The notes under the pieces were generated by a model. That model saw only the letters and a list, made by a program, of their open reading frames with translations. It was not told the origin of the DNA and did not search any database. Below are positions 41,246 through 50,826 of a stretch of DNA of 64,000 nucleotides, piece after piece (positions within the stretch are counted from its first letter, which is position 1; each line of letters starts with the position of its first letter). The DNA comes from Eubacteriales bacterium (GTDB lineage Bacteria > Bacillota > Clostridia > Lachnospirales > Lachnospiraceae): contig JAUNSC010000001.1 of the NCBI GenBank assembly GCA_030539395.1, positions 167,694 to 231,693 on the forward strand. The letters are read 5' to 3'. The position numbers were made by a program, and so were the translations under genes.

Positions 41246-42067
41246 ATGAACAAATTATGGAAGAAGGCCAGTGTAATGATTCTTGCAGGTGCGATTGCAA
41301 TGGGCATGAGTGCATCCGCAGAAGAAGAGGTTGAAATTGTTGTATTTGCAGCAGCATCCATGACGGAAACACTGACAGAGATTGCAGAAATGTATAAGGA
41401 GACAGCTCCGAATGTTACAATTACGTACAATTTCGATTCGTCAGGCACTCTGAAAACTCAGATTCAGGAAGGCGCTGACTGCGATTTGTTTATTTCTGCA
41501 GCACAGAAGCAGATGAATCAGCTTGACATCACAGCGGATGCTTCCGTGAATGAAGAAGGACTTGACTTTGTAATAGAAGACAGCAGAATCGATCTTGTTG
41601 AGAATAAAGTGGTTCTTGTAGTACCGGAGGGCAATGCGGCAGGCATTGAGTCATTTGATGATCTCACTTCTGATAAGCTTTCCCTCCTCTGCCTTGGAAA
41701 TGAGGATGTACCGGTAGGTGCTTATTCAGATGAGATTCTTGAGAATCTGGGTATTGACAAAGCACAGCTTGAAGCAGAAGGAAAAGTGACTTATGGATCC
41801 AACGTTAAAGAAGTCACCTCTCAGGTATCTGAAGCAGCAGTGGATGCGGGCATTATCTATGCAACGGATGCTTACTCAGCAGAACTTACTGTAGTGGATG
41901 AGGCAACATCAGATATGTGCCGTCAGGTTATTTATCCGGCAGCAGTTCTGAATGTTTCCAGTAATCCGGAAGCAGCGCAGGCCTTCCTTGATTACCTGCA
42001 GACAGATGAGTGTGCAGCAGTATTTGAGGAGGTTGGTTTCACGATGGTTCAGCCGGCCGGAGCTTAA
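41246..42067 (+). CDS. modA: Molybdate ABC transporter substrate-binding protein ModA
   Basis: 273 residues from the ATG at 41246 (AGGAGG 7 bases away). The signal peptide spans about 1-24 (MNKLWKK, hydrophobic core, SASAEE) without a lipobox. The mature domain has the ModA pattern: VFAAASMTETLTEIAE, YNFDSSGTLKTQIQEGADCDLFIS, VPVGAYSDE and a late YPAAVLNVSSNPE. It binds molybdate or tungstate outside the membrane. First gene of modABC. Confidence 0.93.
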   Translation: MNKLWKKASVMILAGAIAMGMSASAEEEVEIVVFAAASMTETLTEIAEMYKETAPNVTITYNFDSSGTLKTQIQEGADCDLFISAAQKQMNQLDITADASVNEEGLDFVIEDSRIDLVENKVVLVVPEGNAAGIESFDDLTSDKLSLLCLGNEDVPVGAYSDEILENLGIDKAQLEAEGKVTYGSNVKEVTSQVSEAAVDAGIIYATDAYSAELTVVDEATSDMCRQVIYPAAVLNVSSNPEAAQAFLDYLQTDECAAVFEEVGFTMVQPAGA

Positions 42068-42127
42068 ATAAAAGACGCGGCAGAATAGCCGACGTATCCG
42101 CCGGATATATTTTCAGGAGAATAAAAC

Positions 42128-42823
42128 ATGGATTGGTTTCCTTTATATAATTCACTTAGAATTGCATTGATTTCCAGTGTGATCGTGTTTTTTACGGGCG
42201 TGTTTGCCGCATATTATATAGCAAAATTGAATCCGGTACTGAAAGGTGTGCTGGATGTAATTCTGACGCTCCCGATGGTATTGCCGCCGACGGTGGTGGG
42301 ATATTTTCTTCTCGTGCTGATGGGACCAAAACGCCCGTTCGGAAGCTGGTTTCTGGACACGTTTCATACGAAACTCGTGATGACCTGGTATTCTGGGATT
42401 TTTGCCGCTGTTGTGGTGGCGTTTCCTCTTATGTACCGCACAGCGCGCGGTGCGTTTGAGAGTTTTGATGAGACGCTGTCCTTTTCCGGAAAAACACTTG
42501 GATTGTCTAATGCGTTTATTTTCTGGCGTATCAGAATGCCTGCATGCAGGCAGGGAATCATGGCTGGCGCCGTACTTGCGTTTGCAAGGGCTTTGGGAGA
42601 ATATGGGGCGACCAGTATGATTGCGGGATATACACCTGGAAAGACGGCCACTATATCAACGACAGTTTATCAGCTTTGGAGAACGAATGATGATGAAATG
42701 GCATTTCGCTGGGTTATGATTAATATTGCAATTTCTGCCGTGGTACTGCTGGCGGTAAATCTTCTGGAAAAAAGAAACGCAACCAGGAAAAAAACGGCAG
42801 AGGATACGGTCGGGAGGAATTGA
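42128..42823 (+). CDS. modB: Molybdate ABC transporter permease ModB
   Basis: 231 residues with about five TM helices and the ABC permease EAA motif region (ALGEYGATSMIAG). It also has LPMVLPPTVVGYFLL, typical of ModB/CysT permeases. It lies between modA and modC; the gap to modC is one base. Confidence 0.93.
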   Translation: MDWFPLYNSLRIALISSVIVFFTGVFAAYYIAKLNPVLKGVLDVILTLPMVLPPTVVGYFLLVLMGPKRPFGSWFLDTFHTKLVMTWYSGIFAAVVVAFPLMYRTARGAFESFDETLSFSGKTLGLSNAFIFWRIRMPACRQGIMAGAVLAFARALGEYGATSMIAGYTPGKTATISTTVYQLWRTNDDEMAFRWVMINIAISAVVLLAVNLLEKRNATRKKTAEDTVGRN

Positions 42824-42824
42824 A

Positions 42825-43934
42825 ATGGCTTTGCGCGTGGATATCAAAAAAGATTTTGGTGGATTCGTACTTCAGACTAAATTTGAGACAGACGGCGGTG
42901 TGATGGGGATTCTTGGTGCATCAGGCTGCGGGAAGAGCATGACACTGCGCTGTATTGCCGGTATCGTAAAGCCGGATGAGGGCAGAATCGAGTTGGACGG
43001 TACGGTATTCTTTGATTCTGATAAAAGAATCAATTTAAAACCGCAGGAGCGCCATGTGGGACTTTTATTTCAGAACTATGCGCTTTTTCCGAATATGACA
43101 GTGCAGCAAAATCTGATGATGGGATTAAAACCATATGAAAAGGATAAAAAGAAGGCGAAGGCTGAAGTGGAGCAGATGATACGTAAATTTTATCTGATTG
43201 GTCTTGAGAAACATAAACCATTTCAGCTTTCCGGCGGACAGCAGCAGAGAGTCGCCCTGGCGCGTATCCTGCTGTCAAAGCCGCACTTGCTGATGCTGGA
43301 CGAACCTTTTTCGGCTCTGGATGAGTTCCTTCGCTGGAATCTGGAACTGGAGCTTTCGGAAGTTCTGAAAGAATTCAGTGGCAATACTTTGTTTGTATCC
43401 CACAATCGGGCCGAGATTTACCGTATTTGTGACAGAGTATGTGTTATGGAGCAGGGAAAATCCAACCCGGTCATTCCGGTGAAGCAGCTCTTTGAAGATC
43501 CGGATACTCGCGCGGCGGCATATCTGTCGGGATGTAAGAATTTCTCACGCGCACATGCAAAGGGAGAGCGTGAGATTTTTGCAGATGATTGGGGTGTAGC
43601 GCTCGAGAGTGAGGAAGCTGTGCCGGAAGGGTTTTCCTGTATTGGGGTCCGCAGCCATTATATTTATCCGGTTGAGGCAGCAAAGGCACCCGGACAAAAA
43701 AATACTTTTCTCTGCAGTATCCTGAAAGTTGTGGAGGACGTGTTTTCTATTGTGATTATGCTTCGTCCGATAGGAGCAAAAAACAGCGGGTTCCCGGAAC
43801 TTACGGATCGGCAGGAAGGGCAGATTAGAATGGAAGTTACGAAAGAGTGCTGGAAGGAATTTTGTGAAAAAGAGCACCCGACACAGGAAGTGTGGGTGCA
43901 GATTCAGACTCATGATATAATGCTGCTGCGGTAA
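42825..43934 (+). CDS. modC: Molybdate ABC transporter ATP-binding protein ModC
   Basis: 369 residues. Walker A LGASGCGKSMTL, Q-loop LLFQNYALFPNMTV, signature LSGGQQQRVALARIL, Walker B LLMLDEPFSALD, H-loop FVSHNR. A C-terminal extension (about 235-369) corresponds to the MOP/TOBE-type regulatory domain of ModC. Convergent with fdhD, 20 bases apart. Confidence 0.93.
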   Translation: MALRVDIKKDFGGFVLQTKFETDGGVMGILGASGCGKSMTLRCIAGIVKPDEGRIELDGTVFFDSDKRINLKPQERHVGLLFQNYALFPNMTVQQNLMMGLKPYEKDKKKAKAEVEQMIRKFYLIGLEKHKPFQLSGGQQQRVALARILLSKPHLLMLDEPFSALDEFLRWNLELELSEVLKEFSGNTLFVSHNRAEIYRICDRVCVMEQGKSNPVIPVKQLFEDPDTRAAAYLSGCKNFSRAHAKGEREIFADDWGVALESEEAVPEGFSCIGVRSHYIYPVEAAKAPGQKNTFLCSILKVVEDVFSIVIMLRPIGAKNSGFPELTDRQEGQIRMEVTKECWKEFCEKEHPTQEVWVQIQTHDIMLLR

Positions 43935-43954
43935 AAAATCAGATACCTGCCAGA

Positions 43955-44809
43955 TTATGGTGTTGCATTTGGGGACCCGTCCACAGGAGATGGTCCGCAA
44001 AATTGCTTCATACGATCGCGTCGGGCTGCACAGATCAGGGTAAGCTGATATTTGTCTGCAAGTCGGATCGCTTCAGCAGAAGGTGAAGCTTTGCTGGCAA
44101 GAATCGGGATACCGGCACGGATGGCTTTGGCAGCCATATCTGTGGGAATGCGCCCGCTGGAATATACGATGCATTTTGTCAGGTCAATGTGATGGCGGAG
44201 TGCATAACCGATTGCTTTGTCAAGCGCATTGTGCCGGCCGATATCTTCGCATTGGAAAAGCAGTTTGCCTTCAGATGCAAGGAAACAGCTGTGAGTTGCC
44301 CAGGTCTGGCTGTGCAGAGGCATTCCTCTGGAGAACCGGTCTGCAAGATCGAAGATCCAGGATGTTTTCCAGGGAATCGGTGCAACCGGATAAATTTCTG
44401 TATGTGTCAGAAAATAATTGTTCAAAATGTGATTTCCGGTACAACAGGAAAGTGTCGATTCCACATAATTACTGCTGTCAGGAGATGGCTGGCTTTTTAT
44501 AATGCGGAAATCAGTGGAATTTTTCAGCATAACTCTGACACGATTACCAAATTCACATACATATATTTGTTCGACCTCGTCAGAGGTGCGGATGATGCCT
44601 TCGGTAAGCAGGCGGCCAAGAACAAGCTCGGTCAGAAATTCAGGGATACAGATCAGCTTCATTGTGAGCCGGTCATTCACATATACATCAAGCAGATGCT
44701 CAATGAGTACCGGTTCTGTCTCATCGTAAGATTCTCCGTCACGTCCGATAAACTGATGCTTCACATTTTTCAATAATGAAAGATTATGATACTGCTCATT
44801 AATATGCAT
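43955..44809 (-). CDS. fdhD: Formate dehydrogenase accessory sulfurtransferase FdhD
   Basis: 284 residues. FdhD features are visible: LTEGIIRTSDEVEQI, THSCFLASEGKLLFQCEDIGRHNALDKAIGYAL and YSSGRIPTDMAAKAIRAGIPILASKASPS. FdhD passes sulfur from IscS to the Mo ligand of formate dehydrogenase. The E. coli CxxC sulfur-transfer loop is replaced by a region reading TLSCCTGNHI, so at least one Cys is kept. The client is the formate dehydrogenase at 17609. Divergent from the MOSC-moaC operon. Confidence 0.92.
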   Translation of the reverse strand: MHINEQYHNLSLLKNVKHQFIGRDGESYDETEPVLIEHLLDVYVNDRLTMKLICIPEFLTELVLGRLLTEGIIRTSDEVEQIYVCEFGNRVRVMLKNSTDFRIIKSQPSPDSSNYVESTLSCCTGNHILNNYFLTHTEIYPVAPIPWKTSWIFDLADRFSRGMPLHSQTWATHSCFLASEGKLLFQCEDIGRHNALDKAIGYALRHHIDLTKCIVYSSGRIPTDMAAKAIRAGIPILASKASPSAEAIRLADKYQLTLICAARRDRMKQFCGPSPVDGSPNATP

Positions 44810-44843
44810 GGTTTGCTCCGATCAAAATAAGATGTTTTCTGTC

Positions 44844-44873
44844 ATTGTACTCTGATACAACAGCGTCTGTCAA
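44844..44873 (-). promoter_or_regulatory. fdhD promoter
   Basis: Minus-strand TTGACA (44873-44868), 18-base spacer, TACAAT (44849-44844), 35 bases before the fdhD start. Confidence 0.7.
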
Positions 44874-44892
44874 ATAAAAAGATCATTGCTTT

Positions 44893-44920
44893 TTGACAGT
44901 GAATATTGTACTATTAAGAT
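44893..44920 (+). promoter_or_regulatory. Promoter of the MOSC-moaC-moaA-mogA-mobA operon
   Basis: TTGACA (44893-44898), 16-base spacer, TAAGAT (44915-44920), about 30 bases before the MOSC gene. No ModE-type palindrome is seen here. Confidence 0.65.
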
Positions 44921-44951
44921 AGTTGCCGGTCGGTGCTCAGGAGGTATTGGT

Positions 44952-45404
44952 ATGGGGAAAATTATGGCTGTAAATATCAGTGAAAAAAAAGGAACACAAA
45001 AAGTAAACGTACATTCTGCAAAAGTTATTGAAGATTTTGGCCTGGAAAATGATGCTCATGCGGGTAAATGGCATCGCCAGGTCAGTTTGTTATCTTATGA
45101 AAAAATTGAAGCCTTCAAGGCAAAGGGAGCACCGGTAGAGGAGGGAGCGTTCGGAGAAAATCTGATTGTTCAGGGCTTTGATTTGAAGACACTGCCGGTA
45201 GGCACGAAGCTTTGCTGCAATGATGTGGTGTTGGAAGTGACACAGATCGGAAAACAGTGTCACAGTGGTTGCGAGATATATAAGATTATGGGTGATTGTA
45301 TTATGCCGCGGGAAGGAATTTTTACGCGGGTGCTGCATGGTGGAGTGATATCTGAAGGCGATGAAGTGAGGATCATAGATGGAAACGAAGCTGAATCATT
45401 TTGA
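44952..45404 (+). CDS. MOSC domain protein, copy 2
   Basis: 150 residues from the ATG at 44952 (CAGGAGG 7 bases away). It has MOSC features: [30 protein letters not shown], and the conserved Cys region [27 protein letters not shown]. That cysteine pattern is more complete than in the copy at 20483. It leads an operon of classical moa/mog/mob genes, and its 3' end overlaps moaC by 26 bases. Confidence 0.87.
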   Translation: MGKIMAVNISEKKGTQKVNVHSAKVIEDFGLENDAHAGKWHRQVSLLSYEKIEAFKAKGAPVEEGAFGENLIVQGFDLKTLPVGTKLCCNDVVLEVTQIGKQCHSGCEIYKIMGDCIMPREGIFTRVLHGGVISEGDEVRIIDGNEAESF

Positions 45405-45864
45405 TAAAAAGGGAAATGCAGTGATGGTCGATGTGTCCGGTAAGATGCCTGCGTCGCGTACAGCTGTCGCAAAGGGTGTGATTCGCGTTAATGACATGGT
45501 TATGCGTGCCATTATGGAAGGAACGGTAAAGAAAGGGGATGTGCTTGGTGTAGCCCGGGTAGCAGGTATCATGGGCGTAAAGCAGACATCTTCGCTGATT
45601 CCGATGTGTCATCCGCTGATGATCCAGAAGTGCAGCGTAGATTTCGAGATTGATGAACGGGAACTGTCAATCACTGCTGTCTGTACTGTGAAGACAGAAG
45701 GACAGACCGGTGTCGAGATGGAGGCGCTGACCGGCGTGAGCATAACGCTGCTTACGATTTATGATATGTGTAAGGCCCTGGATAAGTCCATGGAGATCGG
45801 CAGTGTTCATCTGGTGGAAAAGATTGGAGGAAAAAGCGGGCATTATGTGAACCCGAAACAATAG
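45379..45864 (+). CDS. moaC: Cyclic pyranopterin monophosphate synthase MoaC
   Basis: 161 residues, full Moa[60 protein letters not shown] and [11 protein letters not shown]. It completes the first step of Moco synthesis with MoaA, which is encoded 1 base downstream. Confidence 0.95.
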   Translation: METKLNHFDKKGNAVMVDVSGKMPASRTAVAKGVIRVNDMVMRAIMEGTVKKGDVLGVARVAGIMGVKQTSSLIPMCHPLMIQKCSVDFEIDERELSITAVCTVKTEGQTGVEMEALTGVSITLLTIYDMCKALDKSMEIGSVHLVEKIGGKSGHYVNPKQ

Positions 45865-45865
45865 A

Positions 45866-46840
45866 ATGGTTGATAAATATGGCAGAACGATTGACTATCT
45901 GCGCATCTCATTGACAGACCGCTGCAATCTGAGGTGCGTGTACTGTATGCCGGAAGAAGGAATTCATCAGATTCCGCATACGGAGATTTTGACGTATGAC
46001 GAGATTTTGCGCATCTGTCGGTGTGCAGCAAAGCTTGGAATACGCAAAATAAAACTGACAGGCGGTGAACCGCTGGTGAGAAAAGACTGTGCCTGGCTTA
46101 CGGGGATGCTGAAAACAATTTCGGGAATTGAAAAAGTGACCCTGACGACCAATGGAATTTTGCTGGGGGAGCAGCTCGGGGCATTAATGGAGGCAGGGAT
46201 TGATGCGGTCAATATCAGTCTGGATACGCTGGATGAGGAGTTGTTCCGGCAGATTACAAGAAGAGACGATCTTAATAAAGTGATGGATGGGCTGACGGCG
46301 GCGCTTGCTTATCCACAGCTTTCGCTGAAGATCAATTGCGTTCCGGCAGTGAAAAAGAAAGAAAATTTTGTGGCAATGGCCGGGCTTGCAAAAAAGTATC
46401 CGCTGCATGTTCGTTTTATTGAGATGATGCCCATCGGATATGGTAAGCAGTTTCCGTTCCAGGATGAAGAATCTATTAAGGCGGTTCTGGAAGAAGCGTA
46501 TGGTCCAATGACTCTGATTGCAGAACGCTTCGGCAATGGACCATGTCATTATTATGCAGTGGAAGGTTTTCAGGGAAAAATCGGGTTTATCAGTGCGGTG
46601 ACACATAAGTTCTGCAATCAGTGTAACCGGGTACGGCTGACTGCGGAGGGATATTTGAAAGGCTGTCTTCAGTTTCAGGAGGGAACTGATCTTCGGACAC
46701 TTTTGCGCGGCGGCTGTACAGATGAGGAACTGACAGAGGCAATAAAGAAGGTAATATGGAACAAACCTGTCAGTCATAATTTTTATGAGGCGAAGACGGA
46801 ACAGGATGAAGTGCGCGTTATGTCTCAGATTGGCGGATAG
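45866..46840 (+). CDS. moaA: GTP 3',8-cyclase MoaA
   Basis: 324 residues. N-terminal radical SAM motif CNLRCVYC, KLTGGEPLVRKD, and the second [4Fe-4S] site in CNQCNRVRLTAEGYLKGC; the terminal GG of typical MoaA is here GG after SQI. It converts GTP to the 3',8-cyclised intermediate. Start immediately follows moaC without its own clear ribosome site, so coupling is likely. Confidence 0.95.
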   Translation: MVDKYGRTIDYLRISLTDRCNLRCVYCMPEEGIHQIPHTEILTYDEILRICRCAAKLGIRKIKLTGGEPLVRKDCAWLTGMLKTISGIEKVTLTTNGILLGEQLGALMEAGIDAVNISLDTLDEELFRQITRRDDLNKVMDGLTAALAYPQLSLKINCVPAVKKKENFVAMAGLAKKYPLHVRFIEMMPIGYGKQFPFQDEESIKAVLEEAYGPMTLIAERFGNGPCHYYAVEGFQGKIGFISAVTHKFCNQCNRVRLTAEGYLKGCLQFQEGTDLRTLLRGGCTDEELTEAIKKVIWNKPVSHNFYEAKTEQDEVRVMSQIGG

Positions 46841-46862
46841 CGGGAGTAATGTTTAGAAGGGA

Positions 46863-47363
46863 ATGGAAATCTGGATGAGAGCAGCAATTATTACATCAAG
46901 TGATTCAGGATATGAGGGAAAGAGAGAGGACCTTAGCGGACCATTGATCAGGGAGATTCTGGAGGAGAACGGTTATGAGGTAGTGCATATGGTTCTGCTG
47001 CCGGATGATCGGGAAATGCTGGCCAGAGAGATGGCGGGAATTGCAGATGAAGGCATGGCAGAACTGATTGTGACAACGGGGGGAACAGGATTTTCTCCGA
47101 GAGACTGTATGCCGGAAGCAACGGCTGATGTTACAGAACGGGCTGTACCCGGCATTCCGGAGGCAATGAGAGCTTACAGCATGACGATCACACCGCGGGC
47201 GATGTTAAGCCGTGCTGCGGCGGGAATAAGAAAATCCACGCTTATTGTGAATCTCCCCGGCAGTCCGAAGGCGGTTCGGGAAAGTCTGGAGTATATAATT
47301 CCTGCGCTGCGCCATGGCCTTGAGATTTTGACGGGGGAGACGGCGAATTGTGCCAGACAATAA
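46863..47363 (+). CDS. mogA: Molybdopterin adenylyltransferase MogA/MoaB
   Basis: 166 residues with the MogA fold: AAIITSSDSGYEGKREDLSG, VTTGGTGFSPRDCMPEAT, IPEAMRAYS and VNLPGSPKAV. It adenylylates molybdopterin before MoeA inserts Mo. An in-frame ATG at 46875 is an alternative start, since the first ATG sits too close to its AGAAGGG. Confidence 0.92.
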   Translation: MEIWMRAAIITSSDSGYEGKREDLSGPLIREILEENGYEVVHMVLLPDDREMLAREMAGIADEGMAELIVTTGGTGFSPRDCMPEATADVTERAVPGIPEAMRAYSMTITPRAMLSRAAAGIRKSTLIVNLPGSPKAVRESLEYIIPALRHGLEILTGETANCARQ

Positions 47364-47952
47364 AAATATGTTCAGACAGCAGAAATTATCCATGGTAATC
47401 CTGGCAGGCGGGGCCAGCAGCCGTATGGGCAAAGACAAATCAGATCTGCCGATATGCGGAAAAACTTTTCTTGAAATACAGATTGAAAAGGGACAGCTGC
47501 TTGGCATCAAAGATATTCTTGTTTCAGGTTACCGGGGAAAAAAGTGCAGTGTACGTGTTGTGGAGGATCGTATTCCGGGCAGGGGACCCCTCGGCGGGCT
47601 TGAATCATGTCTTCGTGAAGCAGAGAATGAATGGTGTCTGGTACTTGGCGTTGATGTACCGATGGTTCCGGCAGATGTTCTGGAACGACTGATTGAAAAG
47701 GCTTTTAACAGCAGTGCACCGGCGGTTATTCTGCGGCATGGGGAGCATGAAGAGCCTCTTATAGGTGTTTATCGGACAGATCTGGCGGATGCGATGGCGC
47801 AGGAGATCACTGAGAGGAAAGGTTCTGTTTTTGCGTTCCTTCGGCGGATTGGATACGGGACGTACGTAAGTGGGGCGGCGGATAAATATTTTGCGAATGT
47901 GAATGATCCGGCTGCTTACGATACTTTAATAAGAAATGCATGTGTCCGGTGA
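47350..47952 (+). CDS. mobA: Molybdenum cofactor guanylyltransferase MobA
   Basis: 200 residues if started at the GTG at 47350 (GGGGGAG upstream), overlapping mogA by 14 bases; ATG 47368 is possible. MobA motifs: MVILAGGASSRMGKDKSDL, EDRIPGRGPLGGLESCL, LVLGVDVPMVP. It attaches GMP to Moco, giving the MGD form required by the formate dehydrogenase, not by the Mop-type enzyme. Confidence 0.92.
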   Translation: MPDNKNMFRQQKLSMVILAGGASSRMGKDKSDLPICGKTFLEIQIEKGQLLGIKDILVSGYRGKKCSVRVVEDRIPGRGPLGGLESCLREAENEWCLVLGVDVPMVPADVLERLIEKAFNSSAPAVILRHGEHEEPLIGVYRTDLADAMAQEITERKGSVFAFLRRIGYGTYVSGAADKYFANVNDPAAYDTLIRNACVR

Positions 47953-48009
47953 TATCTGAGAAAATGCAGGGAAGATAATCGATAAAAAAGAATGGTTGAA
48001 TAATATATT

Positions 48010-48975
48010 ATGAAAAATAAAGTAATTAAAATATCAGGTATTGCCGCTTCGGCAGCTGTTGTATTTATGGCGTTTGGATGGTCGTTTTTTGAGATGACGG
48101 TTCGCTGTAAAAAGAACAGGAAGCTGGTTAAAAAGAAATGGTTTCGATTATCTCATACAAAAATTAATCATCCAGTGGATAAATTTGAGAAAGAATACGA
48201 GGATGGTAAAGCGTGGTGCAGAGAGCAGAACATGCAGGATTGTTATATCAGAAGCAAAGATGGGCTGGTATTGCACGCATATTATTTACCGGCAGAACAT
48301 GCAAAACGGTTTGTTTTGTTAAGCCATGGGTATAAAGGCAGCGGTTTTGGAGATTTTGCGTATATAGCCGGATTTCTTCATGAGAATAACTGCAATCTGC
48401 TTTTTATTGACCAGAGATGCTGCGGAGAGAGTGAAGGGCAATTTATTACCTTTGGAGCGAAGGAACAGTATGATGTACAGAGCTGGACATATTATATCGC
48501 AGATAGAAACAAGGATAAGCTTCCCATATATCTTTATGGGGAATCTATGGGAGCGTCAGCGGTACTTATGGCATCCGGGCAAACCTTGCCGTGGGAGGTG
48601 AGGGGACTCATTGCAGATTGTGGATTCCGCTCCATGAAAAGTCAGCTCCAGGATATGGCGGCCAATTGGTTTCATCTCAACTGGGTTGAGCTGCTGCTGT
48701 TTCGAGTAGACTTGTTTTGCAGATTTTTTGCCCGATTTCGCATGAAGGATGCAGATACGACAAATGCCATGAAGAAAAATAGAAGACCGGTTCTGTTTTT
48801 TCATGGAATGAAGGATACTTATGTGGTTCCGGAAAATTCACAATATAATTATTCCGTATGCCAGGCTCCCAAAGAGCTGGTGATGATACCGGAGGCAAGG
48901 CATCTCTGCAGTGCATATGAAGCTCCGGGATTATATAGGGAAAAGATTTTAGAATTTTTTGCAAAATATGATTAA
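48010..48975 (+). CDS. Alpha/beta hydrolase with N-terminal membrane anchor
   Basis: 321 residues. One TM helix (about 8-28) precedes an alpha/beta-hydrolase domain (about 75-320). The nucleophile elbow is YGESMGAS (Ser), the oxyanion region LLSHGYKGSG, a catalytic Asp near MKDTYVVPEN and the His in EARHLCS. This layout is common in Firmicute BAAT/DUF-type hydrolases of unknown substrate. Weak ribosome site. Not part of the Mo island. Confidence 0.85.
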   Translation: MKNKVIKISGIAASAAVVFMAFGWSFFEMTVRCKKNRKLVKKKWFRLSHTKINHPVDKFEKEYEDGKAWCREQNMQDCYIRSKDGLVLHAYYLPAEHAKRFVLLSHGYKGSGFGDFAYIAGFLHENNCNLLFIDQRCCGESEGQFITFGAKEQYDVQSWTYYIADRNKDKLPIYLYGESMGASAVLMASGQTLPWEVRGLIADCGFRSMKSQLQDMAANWFHLNWVELLLFRVDLFCRFFARFRMKDADTTNAMKKNRRPVLFFHGMKDTYVVPENSQYNYSVCQAPKELVMIPEARHLCSAYEAPGLYREKILEFFAKYD

Positions 48976-48984
48976 AATAACAGG

Positions 48985-49013
48985 ACGTCGGCTTAAACAG
49001 GCCGGCGTTTTTG
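48985..49013 (+). terminator. Terminator after the hydrolase gene
   Basis: ACGTCGGC (48985-48992) pairs with GCCGGCGT (49001-49008, one G-U pair), followed by TTTTT. Confidence 0.8.
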
Positions 49014-49048
49014 TTCTTCTTTTGTCATGTTATTGAACACTTTTTTTT

Positions 49049-49098
49049 AAACTGTTTGATAAGTCTCGGACAATTTGGGGCAAACTGTTTGTTAAGTC
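49049..49098 (+). repeat. Two direct repeats upstream of the condensation-carrier-adenylation operon
   Basis: AAACTGTTTGATAAGTC (49049-49065) and AAACTGTTTGTTAAGTC (49082-49098) differ at one base and lie 33 bp apart, about three helical turns. AAACTGTTT is itself nearly palindromic. They lie 72 bases before the coding start and look like paired operator sites. The regulator is unknown; the TetR protein at 52394 is a candidate. Confidence 0.55.
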
Positions 49099-49169
49099 CT
49101 GAAGGGGCTGGAAATCAAAAATGAAATGTGCTAAGTTCTCGAAAGAAGGAAGGAAACAGGAGGTTATAC

Positions 49170-50555
49170 ATGAAAGAATTTTATCCTTTAACAGCCGCAC
49201 AGAAAATGCATCACAACTGGATTCAGAAATACAAAACACAGCAGGTGTCAGGAGTCAGTGTTGTGGCTTCTCTGCAATCAGCTTTGGATTTTGGCCTTTT
49301 AAAGAAATGCATTCAGCTGGAAATTGAACGCTATGGATGTATGAGAATCCGTTTTACCAGGCCTGATGAAAAGGGAGAGGTAAAGCAGTATATTGCGGAA
49401 AAAGATACCAGAGATATCCCGCTTAAGGATCTGTCCGGGATGAGTATGGCTGAAGCAGATGCTCTGATGCAGAAGTGGGCATATGAGACTTTTGACGGTG
49501 ACGATATTCCACTGTGTGATGTGACAATGGTAAAACTTCCGGAGGGATACAATGGATTTTTTATTCATATGGATCATAGGTTGATTGATTCCTGCGGCCT
49601 GGTGGTTATGATAAACGACCTGATGCAGCTGTATACACATTATAGATTTCAATCGGACTATCCGCAGGACCTGGCAGATTTTGAGGCAGTTCTTGCAAAA
49701 GATTTGAAAAAAGCAAATAATGAAAAACGTTTTGCAAGGGATAAGAAGTTTTGGGATGATCAGCTGGATGCTTTGGGAGAGCCGATTTATTCTGATATTC
49801 AGGGCCCGTCGGTTCTTGAAGAGGCGAGAGGACGGCACGGTAATGAAAACTTGAGAGCTGCTGATATAGAATTGAAGAATTTGTTTGTGGAAGTAAAGGA
49901 TTATTATCTGGAGCCTGAGCCGACAAAGCATTTGATTGATTTTTGTATGAATCACCAGCTTTCCATGACGAATCTTTTGCTGCTTGGTATCAGAACTTAT
50001 TTGTCGAAAGTAAATAATGGTCAGGAAGATATTACGATTGAAAACTTTATTTCAAGACGATCCACCCATGACGAGTGGACATCCGGCGGAAGCAGGACGA
50101 TCATGTTCCCTTGCAGGACAGTGATTTCTGCCGAGACGGATTTTCTGGCAGCAGCTTATGAGATTCAGAATGTGCAAAACAGAATTTATATGCATAGCAA
50201 CTATGATCCGGCACTTATCGAGGAAGAAATGAGAAGACGCTATCACACGCCGGAAAATACAACGTATGAGAGTTGTTATCTCACATATCAGCCGATGCCG
50301 GTTAAGATGGAAAATCCGCATCTTATAAATATTCCACAGCATTCGAAATGGTTTGCAAATGGTGCGGCTACTAAAAAGATGTATCTGACCGTATCCCACA
50401 CGGCGGATGGAGGAATGAACTTCTCCTACCATTATCAGACGGCTCATTTGGAAGAGCATGATATGGAGCTTTTATATTATTATATGATGCGTATTCTTTT
50501 TAAAGGAATTGCAGAGCCGGATATGAGTATAGGGGAAATTATGAAACTGGTATAA
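49170..50555 (+). CDS. Stand-alone condensation-domain protein
   Basis: 461 residues from the ATG at 49170 (AGGAGG 6 bases away). It resembles a single NRPS condensation/acyltransferase domain: N-terminal FYPLTAAQKMHHNWIQ, and an active-site segment HMDHRLIDSCG in which the second His and the Asp of HHxxxDG are kept while the first His is Asp. C-terminal features such as SMTNLLLLGIRTYL and a late FSYHYQT are compatible. Expected action is acyl transfer from a carrier protein to an amine or alcohol. The next two genes encode a carrier protein and an adenylating ligase. Confidence 0.75.
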   Translation: MKEFYPLTAAQKMHHNWIQKYKTQQVSGVSVVASLQSALDFGLLKKCIQLEIERYGCMRIRFTRPDEKGEVKQYIAEKDTRDIPLKDLSGMSMAEADALMQKWAYETFDGDDIPLCDVTMVKLPEGYNGFFIHMDHRLIDSCGLVVMINDLMQLYTHYRFQSDYPQDLADFEAVLAKDLKKANNEKRFARDKKFWDDQLDALGEPIYSDIQGPSVLEEARGRHGNENLRAADIELKNLFVEVKDYYLEPEPTKHLIDFCMNHQLSMTNLLLLGIRTYLSKVNNGQEDITIENFISRRSTHDEWTSGGSRTIMFPCRTVISAETDFLAAAYEIQNVQNRIYMHSNYDPALIEEEMRRRYHTPENTTYESCYLTYQPMPVKMENPHLINIPQHSKWFANGAATKKMYLTVSHTADGGMNFSYHYQTAHLEEHDMELLYYYMMRILFKGIAEPDMSIGEIMKLV

Positions 50556-50587
50556 AAACACGAAAATAGATTGTTTATGGAGGAAAT

Positions 50588-50824
50588 ATGATGACACAGG
50601 AAATGCAGTTTAAGACAATTGCAGCTCAGTATTGTAAAGTGAAGCCGGAAGAAATGACGGAAGATATGAGGTTCAGAGAGGACCTGGGTTTTAGTTCTCT
50701 TGACTTTATGTCTTTTTTGGGAGAACTGGAAGACACATTTGACGTAGAACTGGAAGAGGAAGATGCTGTGCAGGTTCTTACTATTGCAGAAGCTCTTGAA
50801 TTATTAGAAAGATTGCGGGGGTAA
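50588..50824 (+). CDS. Acyl/peptidyl carrier protein
   Basis: 78 residues. Phosphopantetheine attachment at Ser37 in LGFSSLDFM. Acidic helix II and III follow, as in ACPs (ELEDTFDVELEEEDAV). It should carry the acyl group activated by the ligase 2 bases downstream and present it to the condensation protein upstream. Confidence 0.88.
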   Translation: MMTQEMQFKTIAAQYCKVKPEEMTEDMRFREDLGFSSLDFMSFLGELEDTFDVELEEEDAVQVLTIAEALELLERLRG

Positions 50825-50826
50825 TT

